NCBI RefSeq assembly: GCF_024679095.1
Contig: NC_066544.1
Coordinates: forward strand, 3,242,283 to 3,306,282
Origin: Eriocheir sinensis
Taxonomy: Eukaryota; Arthropoda; Malacostraca; Decapoda; Varunidae
Direction: 5' to 3'
DNA: 64,000 nt
Part shown: positions 20,831 through 30,820 of the stretch, one piece after another
Layout: each line of letters begins with the position of its first letter
How positions within the stretch are numbered: the first letter of the stretch is position 1
Program-made: the position numbers and the translations under genes
The notes under the pieces: generated by a model
Told to the model about the DNA's origin: nothing
Database searches by the model: none
Seen by the model: the letters and a program-made list of their open reading frames with translations, nothing else

Positions 20831-21665
20831 GAAGGGCAGGCTGGGAAGGGCAGGGTGTGTTTAGGCAGGGCAGGGCAGGCTGGGAAGGACAGGGCGAGCC
20901 AACCTAGTAAGGGTAGGGCAGGGCAGGGCAGGCTAGGAAGGACAGGGCGAGGCAAGCTGGGAAGGGCAAGGTGTGTTGGGCAGGGCAGGGCGAGGCAGGC
21001 TGGAAAGGGCAGGGTGTGTTGGGCAGGGCAGGACAGTTCAGGCTGGGAAGTACAGGGCGTGTTAGGGCTGGGAAAGGCAGGGCGAGGCAGGCTGGGAAGG
21101 GCAGGGTGTGTTGGGTTGGGAAGGGCAGGGTGTGGCAGGGTGTTGGGGCTTGAAAGGGCAGGGTGTGGTAGGGTGTTTGGGGCTGGGAAGGGCAGGGTGT
21201 GGCAGGGTGATGGGGCTGGAAAGGGCAGGGTGTGGCAGGGTGTTGGGGCTTGAAAGGGCAGGGTGTGGCAGGTTGGGGCTTGAAAGGGCAGGGTGATGGG
21301 TCTGGAAAGGGCAGGGTGATGAGGCTGGAGAGGGCAGGGTGATGGGGCTGGAAAGGGCAGGGTGTGGCAAGGTGTTGGGGCTGGAAAGGGCAGGGTGTGT
21401 TGGGGCTGAGAAGGGCAGGGTTTGGCAGGTGTTGGGGCTGGGAAGGGCAGGGTGTGGCAAGGTGATGGGGCTGGAAAGGGCAGGGTGTGGCAGGGTGATG
21501 GGGCTGGAAAGGGCAGGGTGTGGCAGGGTGATGGGGCTGGAAAGGGGAGGGTGTGGCAGGGTGTGGCAGGGTGATGGGGCTGGAAAGGGGAGGGTGTGGC
21601 AGGGTGCTGGGGCTGGAAAGGGCAGGGTGTTTTGGGGCTGGGAAAGGCAGTGTGTGTTGGGGTCT
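20831..21665. repeat. Mixed and 33-bp repeat zone of the array
   Basis: After an irregular stretch to about 21100, units of about 33 bp (GGGGCTGGAAAGGGCAGGG then TGTGGCAGGGTGAT) run to 21620, closing with two 25-bp-like units. The G-runs are retained. Confidence 0.88.
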
Positions 21666-21693
21666 CTCATCCCTCAGCCGCACCTGACTCCGA

Positions 21694-21771
21694 CCAATAT
21701 TTCATTAGTTTTCCACATTATGGCTAGGCTGTTCGAACTAGGGGAAATACTTACTATTTGCGTCTTCTTGA
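21694..21771 (+). repeat. Dispersed repeat, copy 2
   Basis: Matches 11641-11722; it marks the sequence immediately downstream of the minisatellite. Confidence 0.75.
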
Positions 21772-22029
21772 GGATTTGGATCTGGATCTGGACAATTATG
21801 CGCAGGGCACCTATATGGGTGCATAACACGCATATAAAGAAAGGAAGGGGCAAGTGAGGCGCGTATGACTGCTTCTTGTGAGGACCGGTCAGGTAGCACG
21901 TGGTCACTTTCAGGGAGAGGAGGTGTTGCCGCAGCAACAGTCGGTGGAAGACTGGACGGAAGTGGAAGCGTGGCCAACAGGAAGTGGTGTGGTTAGACGG
22001 CCCCGCACCAACTTCTTCACAAGTTCCCA

Positions 22030-22125
22030 TCGCTTATTGGCAGCGTTTGTTTACAAACTCCTTCCTTGATCCTGATTGGCTGTCTTCTTTGTTTCAGTGA
22101 TTTCCATTGGTTGCAATCATATCAG
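22030..22125 (+). promoter_or_regulatory. Possible promoter: three inverted CCAAT boxes
   Basis: ATTGG occurs at about 22039, 22074 and 22107 within 75 bases, with GTTTGTTTAC (forkhead-like) between. CpG-rich DNA follows (22180-22260), then an ATG at 22318. This arrangement suggests an RNA polymerase II promoter, possibly of a retroelement. No TATA box is evident. Motif clusters of this size arise by chance, so confidence is low. Confidence 0.3.
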
Positions 22126-22317
22126 TTGGTGAGCTGCCCGCACTCTACCGTCTCACTCGTGAACCATAGGACTAACCCTTAGTACCCCCCGGCGACCGCG
22201 CTGTGCATCGCTGCGGTGGACGGTCCTAGCGCGGAGCTAACGGAGGACGGGACCAGTGACATAACCGTCGCCTAAACAAAGTTACGACCACCTTTGAGCA
22301 TTCGGCCACTGGGTACG

Positions 22318-22480
22318 ATGGATGTGAAAATGAATCGATCGTGGCTAGTCGCCTCGGAATGTTTGGTACCCCTGATTGTGATGACGCACCTGAATCCTTT
22401 ACTGCATATTATGATACGTTGCGAGCCTGTGTTGAACTTGGCATTCGGAGATTTGATGGTCGCGGTAAGTCATGCTCACG
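22318..22480 (+). other. Possible 5' exon, gag-like
   Basis: A short frame (GMFGTPDCDDAPESFTAYYD, about 22350-22410) has the look of a retroelement Gag start, and it runs into a consensus splice donor GTAAGT at 22466. I cannot name the protein; it could equally be chance. Confidence 0.25.
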
Positions 22481-22507
22481 TAAGTCGCAATTGAGACCCC
22501 AGAAGAC

Positions 22508-22817
22508 CGGCGCAAAGCCATTATTTTTCTTAACACTGAAGGCCTCAGCCTCAGATACCATGCAATTATATGCTATCACTGTCAGAGATATGGCCATCTT
22601 GAGGTTAACTGCACTGCTAAGAGAAATGGGAAGCCCCAAAATGTTTCAAATGCTCTGGCCATCATAAACCGGAGGAGTGCTCCATGGCTGAGAAGAAATG
22701 CATAAATTGTGTGACGTACAAGAAGTCTGAAAGCAACCACTCAGCGAATGACCAGTGTTGTGTAGTTCTCCAGACTGAAATTGAGAGAATTCGTAACATA
22801 ACTGACCATGGCTATTA
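22508..22817 (+). pseudogene. Zinc-knuckle (LINE ORF1/Gag-like) fragment, frameshifted
   Basis: Three CCHC-type knuckles can be read: CYHCQRYGHLEVNC, then in another frame CFKCSGHHKPEEC, and a looser CINC...NHSANDQCC, ending ...EIERIRN and TAA at 22815-22817. Tandem knuckles of this type sit at the C-terminus of ORF1 proteins of Jockey/I/CR1-like LINEs. A frameshift separates the first two knuckles, so it is not functional. No ORF2 follows. Confidence 0.65.
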
Positions 22818-23610
22818 ATTAGTGTTTGTACTCAAAGATAAATTGTGTGTGGTGAATGTTCAGTGTGTTGGAAATAATCGTTGGATATCTAATTGTGATA
22901 CTATAACGATAATATCAGACATGGAAACGGAACAATGGATATTTGTGATACTATTCGTGAATGCAATTAAGACACTCACTCACTCACTATAAAGTTTGAG
23001 ATGTAGGAAATCAGTCTAATTCACCGCAAATCCAGTGGTTAGCAACTCGCAAGGACAACACCCCCGTGATACATCCAAAGAGGAAACATACCAGCTAGTT
23101 GTGGAGAAATCTGGCTGGACACACCACCTAAAGGCACTCGGACGGTCAACAAATGATAATCCTAGCAGATCCGCGCAGTAATATCTTATTGTTATGAAAA
23201 CCGCCGGAGTACTTAGCTGGGGTGTGGGTTTGTATCCTCTTTCTAAGGATATTGTTGTCATAGAGTTTCTTGCAGGGTGAGTGTTTCCCTCGAGTGGTAA
23301 TATAATTACACCGCGACCGTGTTAATGGATGGAGCCGCGAGTGCCAAGATGCTGACTGATTGAAGCTGGAAGTGGAGAGGGGCCCGCAAGCCGCCCGCCG
23401 TCTGAAAAAATATTTTGTATTTCTCCCGCCAGACGGCGCTGCTTGTGCCTCTGTTTCAGCAGTTACTTATCCTTGCACATTTATTTAATTTAGTAAGGTA
23501 AATTACTTATTATTTTATGTAAGGAATTCTTCAATATAGTAATTCCCTCCATTGTTAGTTTAGTTAGTCATTTAGGCAGTGATTAATTTGATTCGTCTCG
23601 ATATGGGAGT
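22818..23610. other. No gene recognised
   Basis: AT-rich sequence, with short CACTCACTCACT and GATACTAT phrases at 22890-22990 and a GC-rich patch at 23330-23420. It may include the 3' LTR of the BEL/Pao element, but no LTR partner was found. Confidence 0.4.
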
Positions 23611-23764
23611 CCAAAGACCGAGGTGGGTAACCACCATTTGTGGCTTATTTTAGCTCAAACGATGGACACATCGCTGGTTCGAGCTCCGGCCCGAGACTTG
23701 TGCCAGTAAGGGAATAGTTGATTTGCCAAATCCCCTGGCTTTCATCACCTAATTCCCAACATAT
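23611..23764 (+). repeat. tRNA-like dispersed repeat (SINE?), copy 1
   Basis: About 154 bases, close to 90% identical to 44112-44264. It has an A-box-like TAGCTCAAACGATGG and a B-box-like GGTTCGAGCTCC, suggesting a tRNA-derived SINE. Both copies are in plus orientation and flank the interrupted BEL/Pao element, so terminal repeats are an alternative reading. Confidence 0.65.
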
Positions 23765-23950
23765 TCCCCAGAGGGGATTGCGATTCCCCAAATCGCAATT
23801 AACTGACTCTAGAGTAATTACTTATTTATTTATTTATTCAAAGATAAGAAATGGGGACTAACTTAATAAGAGAAAAAGAGTGAAATGCAACTCGGGGGGG
23901 TTGAGATCGTTGCACATCTCATCCAAATAGACTAGCCCTTACCCCTTCCT

Positions 23951-24051
23951 CACCTTCTAGGAAGGTGTTGCATTTTTTTTCCTTATCAACCTCACCTTCT
24001 GGGAAGGTGTAGCATATTTTTTCCTAAACATCCTTACCTTCTGGGAAGGTG
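23951..24051. other. Three tandem CACCTTC-GAAGGTG hairpins
   Basis: Palindromes at 23951-23967, 23993-24009 and 24035-24051, each with 7-bp arms (the third starts TACCTTC) and a 3-base loop, followed by a T-rich tract. They lie directly downstream (on the minus strand) of the BEL/Pao pol frame, within its presumed 3' untranslated region. Confidence 0.7.
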
Positions 24052-25439
24052 TAGCATTTTTTCCTTACAATACTTAAAACTAATCCTAAATTTAATCCTA
24101 AAGTCCTCATCATAGTAGATGAAGTACTGAAACAAACAAAAACACAAAATATCAACAAGGTATCTAAATTATCCCTAAGCATCCTGTTAAACCTCTCTGT
24201 AGCTTTTCTCCTGGGCCTAGGCGCTCCCACATCATCACCTCTGCTTTGGGTAGGGGCGGCATTATTGTGGGAGGCCCTTTCATTATTTACCAAATCTCTA
24301 CCCGGATGAATTATAGCAAGCTCAAGCGGATAAAGATTACATATTGAATGAAATTCCACTGCCCCATTACTTTGCTTGATTTTTACAGTTCTTAATTTGT
24401 TATCCAACCTCTTTACAATTTGCAAGACAGTACCCATTAACCAGAAGAGTCTGGGTTTATTTAATGCTTTAATCAGTGCGATATCTCCAACTTAATTTTG
24501 TTTTCCCAAGTTGATTGATATAGATTTCTGCTATGTTCTCTTAAGCTAACGAAATAACTCTCGTAACACAATTTTTTAAAGCTTTCTTAAACTTCTTCTT
24601 GCACTTCAAGAGTTTTCTCTAAAGAGGGCTGGCTCTGGTCATCGACCCACACTTTCTCATCCCCCCTCAATATGAGAGATGAGTTCCCATGAAGTTTCAA
24701 GAAGGAGTTAGGTGTTATAAACTCTAAGCTTTCAGAACTGGATCGGTAGGTCAAGGGTCTAGAATTTATGGCCAATTGGATGCTAGATAAGGATGTTAAC
24801 ATCTCAAAATATGTCAACTTGCCCCTTCCAACTACTTTATACAAACAATCCTTGAGCACACTTATTAACCTTTCCCAGGCAGAGCCTTCCCATGCTGAAT
24901 ATAAGGGAATTTTTACATCCTTGATGTTAATTTTCTCCAGTGCTTCCTGAACTTCTTTAGACTGAAGAGAGTTTTCTAAGATGTTGCCACCTTTTAAGAA
25001 GGCTTTGGCATTATCACTATACAGGTAATGGGGAATATAACAGAGGTTACAAAATATATGAAAGGCTAACAGGAAATTCTTTGTAGACATATCAGGTAAT
25101 AATTCGAAGTGAATAGCTTTAATATTACAACAAGTGAATACCAAAACATAAACCTTGACTGATTGATCACTGAGTTCATCTTTGACCCAGAAATGGCCAG
25201 TATAATCTACCCCGACATGTTGAAAAGGTTTAATTAGGTTCATGTGATGTTTAGGCATATCTGTGAATTTAGGGTACTTAAATGCCAAGGCATTATATTT
25301 CTTACATACATTACAAGAGCTTAGTGTGCTCTTGACCGTCATTCTACCTTTAGGGATCCAGTACCTTTGTTCCCTTAAATAATTTAAAGTAGTTCTAATG
25401 CCTAAATGTTGCGTTTTGTTATGAGTCATTTATTATTAA
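24024..25439 (-). pseudogene. BEL/Pao integrase and C-terminal region
   Basis: The minus-strand frame 25429-24587 (280 codons) covers a zinc-binding HH-CC region (HLGIRT..., CNVCKKY) and the DDE core: first Asp in GVDYTGHF, second in LYSDNAKAF, Glu in GSAWERLI. It ends in the INSRPLTYRS segment. After a frame break, 24437-24130 continues with GTVLQIVKRL and ICNLYPLEL, the typical Pao integrase C-terminus. The enzyme would insert the cDNA into chromosomes. Catalytic residues are present but the frame is broken near 24590-24440. Confidence 0.85.
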
Positions 25440-27162
25440 TGTAGTTAACCTGTGCTCCTTAGGGAGTAACACAGGATGATGTATGTCATACTTGAAGTAT
25501 TGACACTTACTTATCCTGCCTTTGGATCTTATTATGCCTCTTTCATCTATAAATAAGTTGAGGTTAGATACCAGAGGAGGAATATTTCTCTCATTTTCAT
25601 TATTTGGATTATTGAAAAAAATCAGTTCATTTTGGAAACACTTTCATTGAGCCACCTTTACCCAATATTCTAAGGCTTTCTTTATAGGATCACAATCCTT
25701 TATTTTATTTAGAAATTTATATAGGTAAGCTGTGCGCCTCAACAAACCCTCAAAGGAAGAATATTTATTTTTATTTATTGCTCCTGTATTTAGTTTAGGA
25801 GGATGTGAGGTACAAGCAGTGCATATTTTGCCTTTTTGGGAAGGCGCTATGCTCAACAAAGGGTATTGAGGCCACAGTTGGTAATCATTAGTAAGCCACT
25901 GTGGTCCCTCCAACCAGAACTTCATGTGATCTAAATATTTACTGTAAGATAACCCTTTGGTCACTAAATCTGCTGGGTTCTCTTCAGTGTGTACATAGTG
26001 GTATGTTACAAGTAACTTGAACTTTTGACTTCTTTCAGTCTTCAGGCCATCCGCTTCTAACACATTATTTCTCAAGAATTTGGACTTTACTTAAGTATCC
26101 TTAATCAGAAGCCAATTCAGCACTACCTGAGCATCCACACAGATATTTATAAATTGAATTTGGATGTGTTGATTGGCCTCTAAAATGGTAGTTAAGCATT
26201 TGAAGGCATTATAATATTACACCCACAAGCTCTAGAGTGGGAATGCTGTGCTCATTTATTTTATTTAGTGGAGCTACTTTTGATTTAGAGTGTAGGTATG
26301 TACTTCTACCCTCTGCATCCAAAGCGTGGGCAACAAAGCCGTACGCTTCAGCAGAACTGTCACAAAATATATGTAGTCCATATGGATTTTGCTCATTTAG
26401 AGCTTGTCTAGGAAATGACACTTCTGACAGCATCTCCAAGTCTTTACTTAATTTTTTCATTTCACTACAAATCTCTTCAGGAAGGGGTTCGTCCCAACCT
26501 CCTTCTGATTTCCATATTTTTCTCATTAATAATTTTCCTCTTATGGTTACAGGAAGAGCAAAATTTAAAGGATCAAATAATTTTGATGTTTGAGAAAGGA
26601 CTTGTCTTTTGGTGTTTGCTTCTGGATTTATTTTACATTGAGCTATGTTCAGGGAATCCTACTGAACATTATATCTGTCCCCTAGCACCTTTTCTTCTTC
26701 GCTAGTATGTTCGACTAGTCTTCCATCATTTTCCATCTGATCTCTCAATTCAATTGAATTGGAGTTCCAAGATCTTCAGGTAAATCCGCCTGCGTTCACT
26801 CTCTCATAAGCCAGATGATACAATTCCTGCATTTCTTTCGTTTAATTTCCTGTTACCAATAGATTATCCACATATAAATTATTAGCCAATATTTTACTTA
26901 ATTTGTCATCAGGAAATGAACTCGCTTGATGTTTCATTACATAATGTAAGATGAATGGGGAAGAGGTGAACCCAAACACTATAATCTTAAATCTGTAGGT
27001 GACTATTTTGTTGCTTCTTTTTCCAAAAGAAACAAAACCAATTTTGGTCTACTTCATTTTTTAATTTAATCATCAAAAAGGCTTCTTTTACATCACTAAA
27101 CATGACTAATTTGTTAGTACGAAAATAGAAAAGCAATTGCAGAATGTTATTAATCAATTTTT
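25440..27162 (-). pseudogene. BEL/Pao RT C-terminal half and RNase H
   Basis: Pieces in several frames: 27160-26990 (LFYFRTNKLVMFSDVKEAFL, the RT palm entry), a decayed middle to 26700, 26526-26209 (HIFCDSSAEAYGFVAH: RNase H-like Asp motif; KSKVAPLN) and 26075-25644 (TYHYVHTEENPADLVTKGLS, KFWLEGPQWL). Many stops and frame changes; clearly dead. Confidence 0.8.
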
Positions 27163-28828
27163 TTTTTTTTTACAACAAAGGAGGCAGCTCAAGGGCACAC
27201 ACAAAAAAGAAAACAATAATAAAAAAAAGCCCGCAACTCGCTGCTCCTAAAAAAGAAACAAAAGAGGTGGCCGAAAGGAAGATCAAATACGGGAGGAGAG
27301 GTGTCCTGATACCCTCCTCTTGAAAGAGTTCAAGTCGTAGGCAGGAGGAAATAAAGATGAAGGAAGATTGTTCCCGAGTTTACCAGCGTGAGGGATGAAA
27401 GAGTGAAGATGCTGGTTAACTCTTGCATAAGGGGTTTGGACAGTATAGGGATGAGCATGAGTAGAAAGTCGAGTGCAGCGGGGCCGCGGGAGGGGGGGAG
27501 GCATGCAGTTAGCAAGTTCAGAAAAGCAGTCAGCGTGGAAATATCGATAGAAGATAGAAAGAGAGGCAACATTGCGGCGGAATTTAAGAGGTAGAAGACT
27601 ATCAGTATGAGGAGGAGAGCTGATGAGACGAAGAGCCTTAGCCTCCACTCTGTCCAGAAGAGCTGTGTGAATGGAGCCCCCCCACACATGAGATGCATAC
27701 TCCATACGAGGGCGGACAAGGCCCCTGTATATGGACAGCAACTGTGCAGGGGAAAAGAACTGGCGGAGACGGTACAGAACGCCCAGCCTCGAGGAAGCTG
27801 ATTTAGTAAGAGATATGAAGTTTCCAGTTGAGATTTTGAGTTAAGGATAGACCGAGGATGTTTAGTGTTGAGGAAGGTGATAGCTGGGTGTTGTCAAAGA
27901 ATAGGGGATCGTTGTTTGGAAGATTGTGTCGAGTGGATAGGTGGAGAAACTGTGTTTTTGAGGCGTTGAAGGACACCAGGTTCTTCTTGCCCCAATCGGA
28001 AATAATAGTAAGGTCTGAGGCTAAGCGTTCTGCAGCCTCCAGCCTTGAGTCGTTAAGTTCCTGTAGGGTGGGTCTTCTATTAAAAGAAGTTGAGTAATGC
28101 AGAGTGGAATCATCGGCGTAGGAATGGATAGGACAGTTCGTTTGGGAAAGATCATCATCAATGAACAACAGAAAAAGAGTGGGAGATAGGACAGAACCCT
28201 GTGGGACACCACTGTTAATAGATTTAGGGGAAGAACAGTGACCGTCTACCACGGCAGAAATAGAACGGTCAGAAAGGAAACTGGATATAAAGGTACAGAG
28301 AGAAGGATAGAAACCGTAGGAGGGTAGTTTGGAAAGCAAAGATTTGTGCCAGACTCTATCAAAAGCTATTGATATGTCCAGCGCAATAGCAAAAGTTTCA
28401 CCGAAACGGCTAAGAGAGGATGACCAAGAGTCAGTTAAGAAGGCTAGAAGATCACCAGTAGAACGCCCCTTGCGGAACCCATACTGGCGATCAGATAGAA
28501 GGTCAGAAACCGTAGGAGGGTAGTTTGGAAAGCAAAGATTTGTGCCAGACCCTATCAAAAGCTTTTGATATGTCCAGCGCAATAGCAAAAGTTTCACCGA
28601 AACGGCTAAGAGAGGATGACCAAGAGTCAGTTAAGAAGGCTAGGAGATCACCAGTAGAACGCCCCTTGCGGAACCCATACTGGCGATCAGATAGAAGGTC
28701 AGAAGTGGAAAGGTGCTTTTGAATCTTCCGGTTAAGGATTGATTCAAAAGCTTTAGATAGACAAGAAAGTAAAGCTATAGGACGGTAGTTTGAGGGACTG
28801 GAGCGGTCACCCTTCTTAGGCACAGGCT
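27163..28828 (-). mobile_element. LINE family A, copy A2, inserted in BEL/Pao RT
   Basis: Poly(A) end at 27163-27175 (T run on plus strand) and RT up to KKGDRSSPSNYRPIALLS at about 28820. Contains the catalytic YADD region near 28125 (SIPTPM/YADDSTLHY) and the SGVPQGSVLSPTLFLLF motif. A 196-bp tandem duplication interrupts the RT. The 5' end is truncated at BEL/Pao sequence; the flank AGGTTAGCC is itself repeated twice at the junction (28829-28850). Confidence 0.9.
28311..28702. repeat. 196-bp tandem duplication inside LINE A2
   Basis: Units 28311-28506 and 28507-28702 both begin AAACCGTAGGAGGGTAGTTT and differ at only a few positions. They repeat the RT segment around LDISKAFDRVWHKSLLSKL. 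Confidence 0.92.
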
Positions 28829-29656
28829 AACCTGGCTAACCTGGGTATGCAGCCTCATTAAGAGAAGGTAAATCTTTCTTGTTTTTTAATGAACAATTGA
28901 ACACAGGTCTTATTTTAGTTGTTACTTGTTCTTCCATTTTGATAACAGGTCTATGAGGGATCCAAATCTTTTGATTATACTGGGCATGTTTTACCTCAAT
29001 TTCCTCAATTATGCCGTCAGCTAGCTGTTGGTCAAATACAGCTTGATACTTTTCTAGTAACCCCTTTCTCTTCAAGTAGTCCAGAGTTCTGACCAGCACG
29101 TTAGGTGCAACAGAATGATTAGATGGAACATAATCTATTTTGTCTGAATACCATGACAACTCAACATTATAATGACCCTCGTTGAAAGAAATCCCATCTT
29201 CAAACTTTTTTATTTGTTCGCTTTCAAGGGACCATAAATCTTGATCAATGGTTATGATTCCAATGGACTCAAGGCTAAAGAGATGTTCAAGTCCATTGTC
29301 CACTTCTCTGTCCTCTAGAAGGTGTTCAAGTGGGTTGAAGTAAGATTTTATTGGGTCCAAAACTTCATTAACCATGGTTAGTTTTGTTGCACGAGTTATC
29401 ATCCTTTATTGTCAGGAGACGCAATACAAACTGCTGTTCTTGTAGACTCAAAAAGTTAAATACATTACCTATGGAGGCTACTTTATTGTGCATAATTAGA
29501 CATCTTCCTCCCAATTTTTCTTGACAGGACAGTGATGACATAGACTGCAGTATATCATTGCCAAATAACATATCTACCTGGATGGTCTCATGGTTCTTGG
29601 CCTCATAGAAGTGTTCATCTTACAATCTTATATTATTTTGCTTGAATTTACATATG
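28829..29656 (-). pseudogene. BEL/Pao protease-to-RT linker and RT N-terminus
   Basis: Frames 29571-29368 (DILQSM..., FNFLSLQEQQFVLRLLTI) and 29402-28836. The latter has the conserved acidic linker (FNPLEHLLEDREVDNGLEHL, FWSLES-like) and RT start (PHRPVIK, KIRPVFNCS, SLNEAAYPG). The frame then meets the LINE A2 insertion. Confidence 0.82.
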
Positions 29657-30324
29657 ACTGCGTTCATCGGTATCGTCTCCGCTAGTTCTTCTCCCCCGCA
29701 CTGTTGCTATCCATATACAGGGGCCTTGTCCGCCCTCGTATGGAGTATGCATCTCACGTGTGGGGGTGCTCCACTCACACAGCTCTATTGGGCAGTGGAG
29801 TCTAAGGCTCTTCGTCTCATCAGCTCTCCTCCTCTTTCTGATAGTCTTCTACCTCTTAAATTCCGTCGCAATGTTGCCTCTCTTTCTATCTTCTATCGAT
29901 ATTTTCACGCTGACTGCTCTTCTGCACTTGCATGCCTCCCCCCTCCCGCGGCCTCGCCTCACACGACCTTCTGATCAAGCTCATCCCTATACTGTCTAAA
30001 CCCCTTATGCAAGAGTTAACCGGCATCTTCACTCTTTCATCCCTCACGCTGGTAAACTCTGGAACAATCTTCCTTCATCTGTATTTCCTCCTGCCTACGA
30101 CTTGAACTCTTTCAAGAGGAGGGTATGTGGACACCTCTCCTCCCGAAAGTGAATGTGGACACCTCTCCTCCCGAAAGTGAATGTGGACACCTCTCCTCCC
30201 GAAAGTGACCTCTCATTTTTGGCCACTCCTCTGTACTTTATTCAGGAGCAGTAAGTAGCGGGCTTTTTTTTCATTATTTTTTTTTCACGCCCTTGAACGG
30301 TCTCCTTTTCTGTAAAAAAAAAAA
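29657..30324 (+). mobile_element. LINE family A, copy A3 (3' end)
   Basis: A 5'-truncated copy with the ...RPRMEYASHVW... C-terminal region, 3' UTR and poly(A) at 30314-30324. A 28-bp segment ending TCTCCTCCCGAAAGTGA is present three times in a row (about 30129-30210), absent from other copies. Confidence 0.9.
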
Positions 30325-30584
30325 TCCCTGGAACGTAAAAAATACCCAGCCAGCAAGAAATGTGGGCCCCAGGTGGGCAACATAAGGGAAAATGTGGGCA
30401 AAAATATGGGTTCCCAGTTGGGCAATCTTGGTGGGCCCCGGATAGGCAAATATGGGCCCCACATTTACCCACATGGGCCACAGATGGGGGATGCAACAGG
30501 GTATCTGTGTGGGGCCCAAGTGGGCAAGTGGGCCCCATGTGGTAACCATATGGGCATGCATGGGCAACATTCCCATAGATGCAC

Positions 30585-30820
30585 AGGATGATAGTTCCTG
30601 CTGCCCACAGATCCATTGTTGGAGCTCAAATGATATCCCTATGTACATCAGTTTATTGCCTTTTGTTGAAAGTAATTTTTTGGTTTCAAATCCTTGAAAG
30701 GTGACTTTCAAGGATTTGAAACCAAGAAATTACTTTCAACAAAAGGCAATAAACTGATGTACATAGGGATGTCATTTGAGTTCCAACAATGGACCTGTGG
30801 GCAGCAGGAACTATCATCCT
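30585..30820. repeat. Near-perfect 236-bp palindrome
   Basis: Arms 30585-30701 and 30704-30820 are inverted copies (AGGATGATAGTTCCTGCTGC versus GCAGCAGGAACTATCATCCT at the tips) with very few mismatches. They meet at AAAGGTGACTTT with almost no spacer. Confidence 0.95.

Larger units (their letters stand above)
23940..29656 (-). mobile_element. BEL/Pao LTR retrotransposon, 3' part
   Basis: In minus orientation this segment carries the protease C-terminal side, RT, RNase H and integrase. LINE copy A2 (27163-28828) splits its RT. The upstream Gag/protease part lies at 43666-44105, beyond about 14 kb of later insertions. LTRs were not confirmed. Confidence 0.85.

Noticed and set aside
14520..21665. 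CRISPR array
   Set aside because: Repeats are contiguous with no unique spacers and the context is eukaryotic.
15565..21683. Very long open frames (up to 611 codons) on both strands
   Set aside because: They are translations of the 25-, 33- and 48-bp G-rich repeats, open in several frames at once; no unique domain, start context or codon bias supports a protein.
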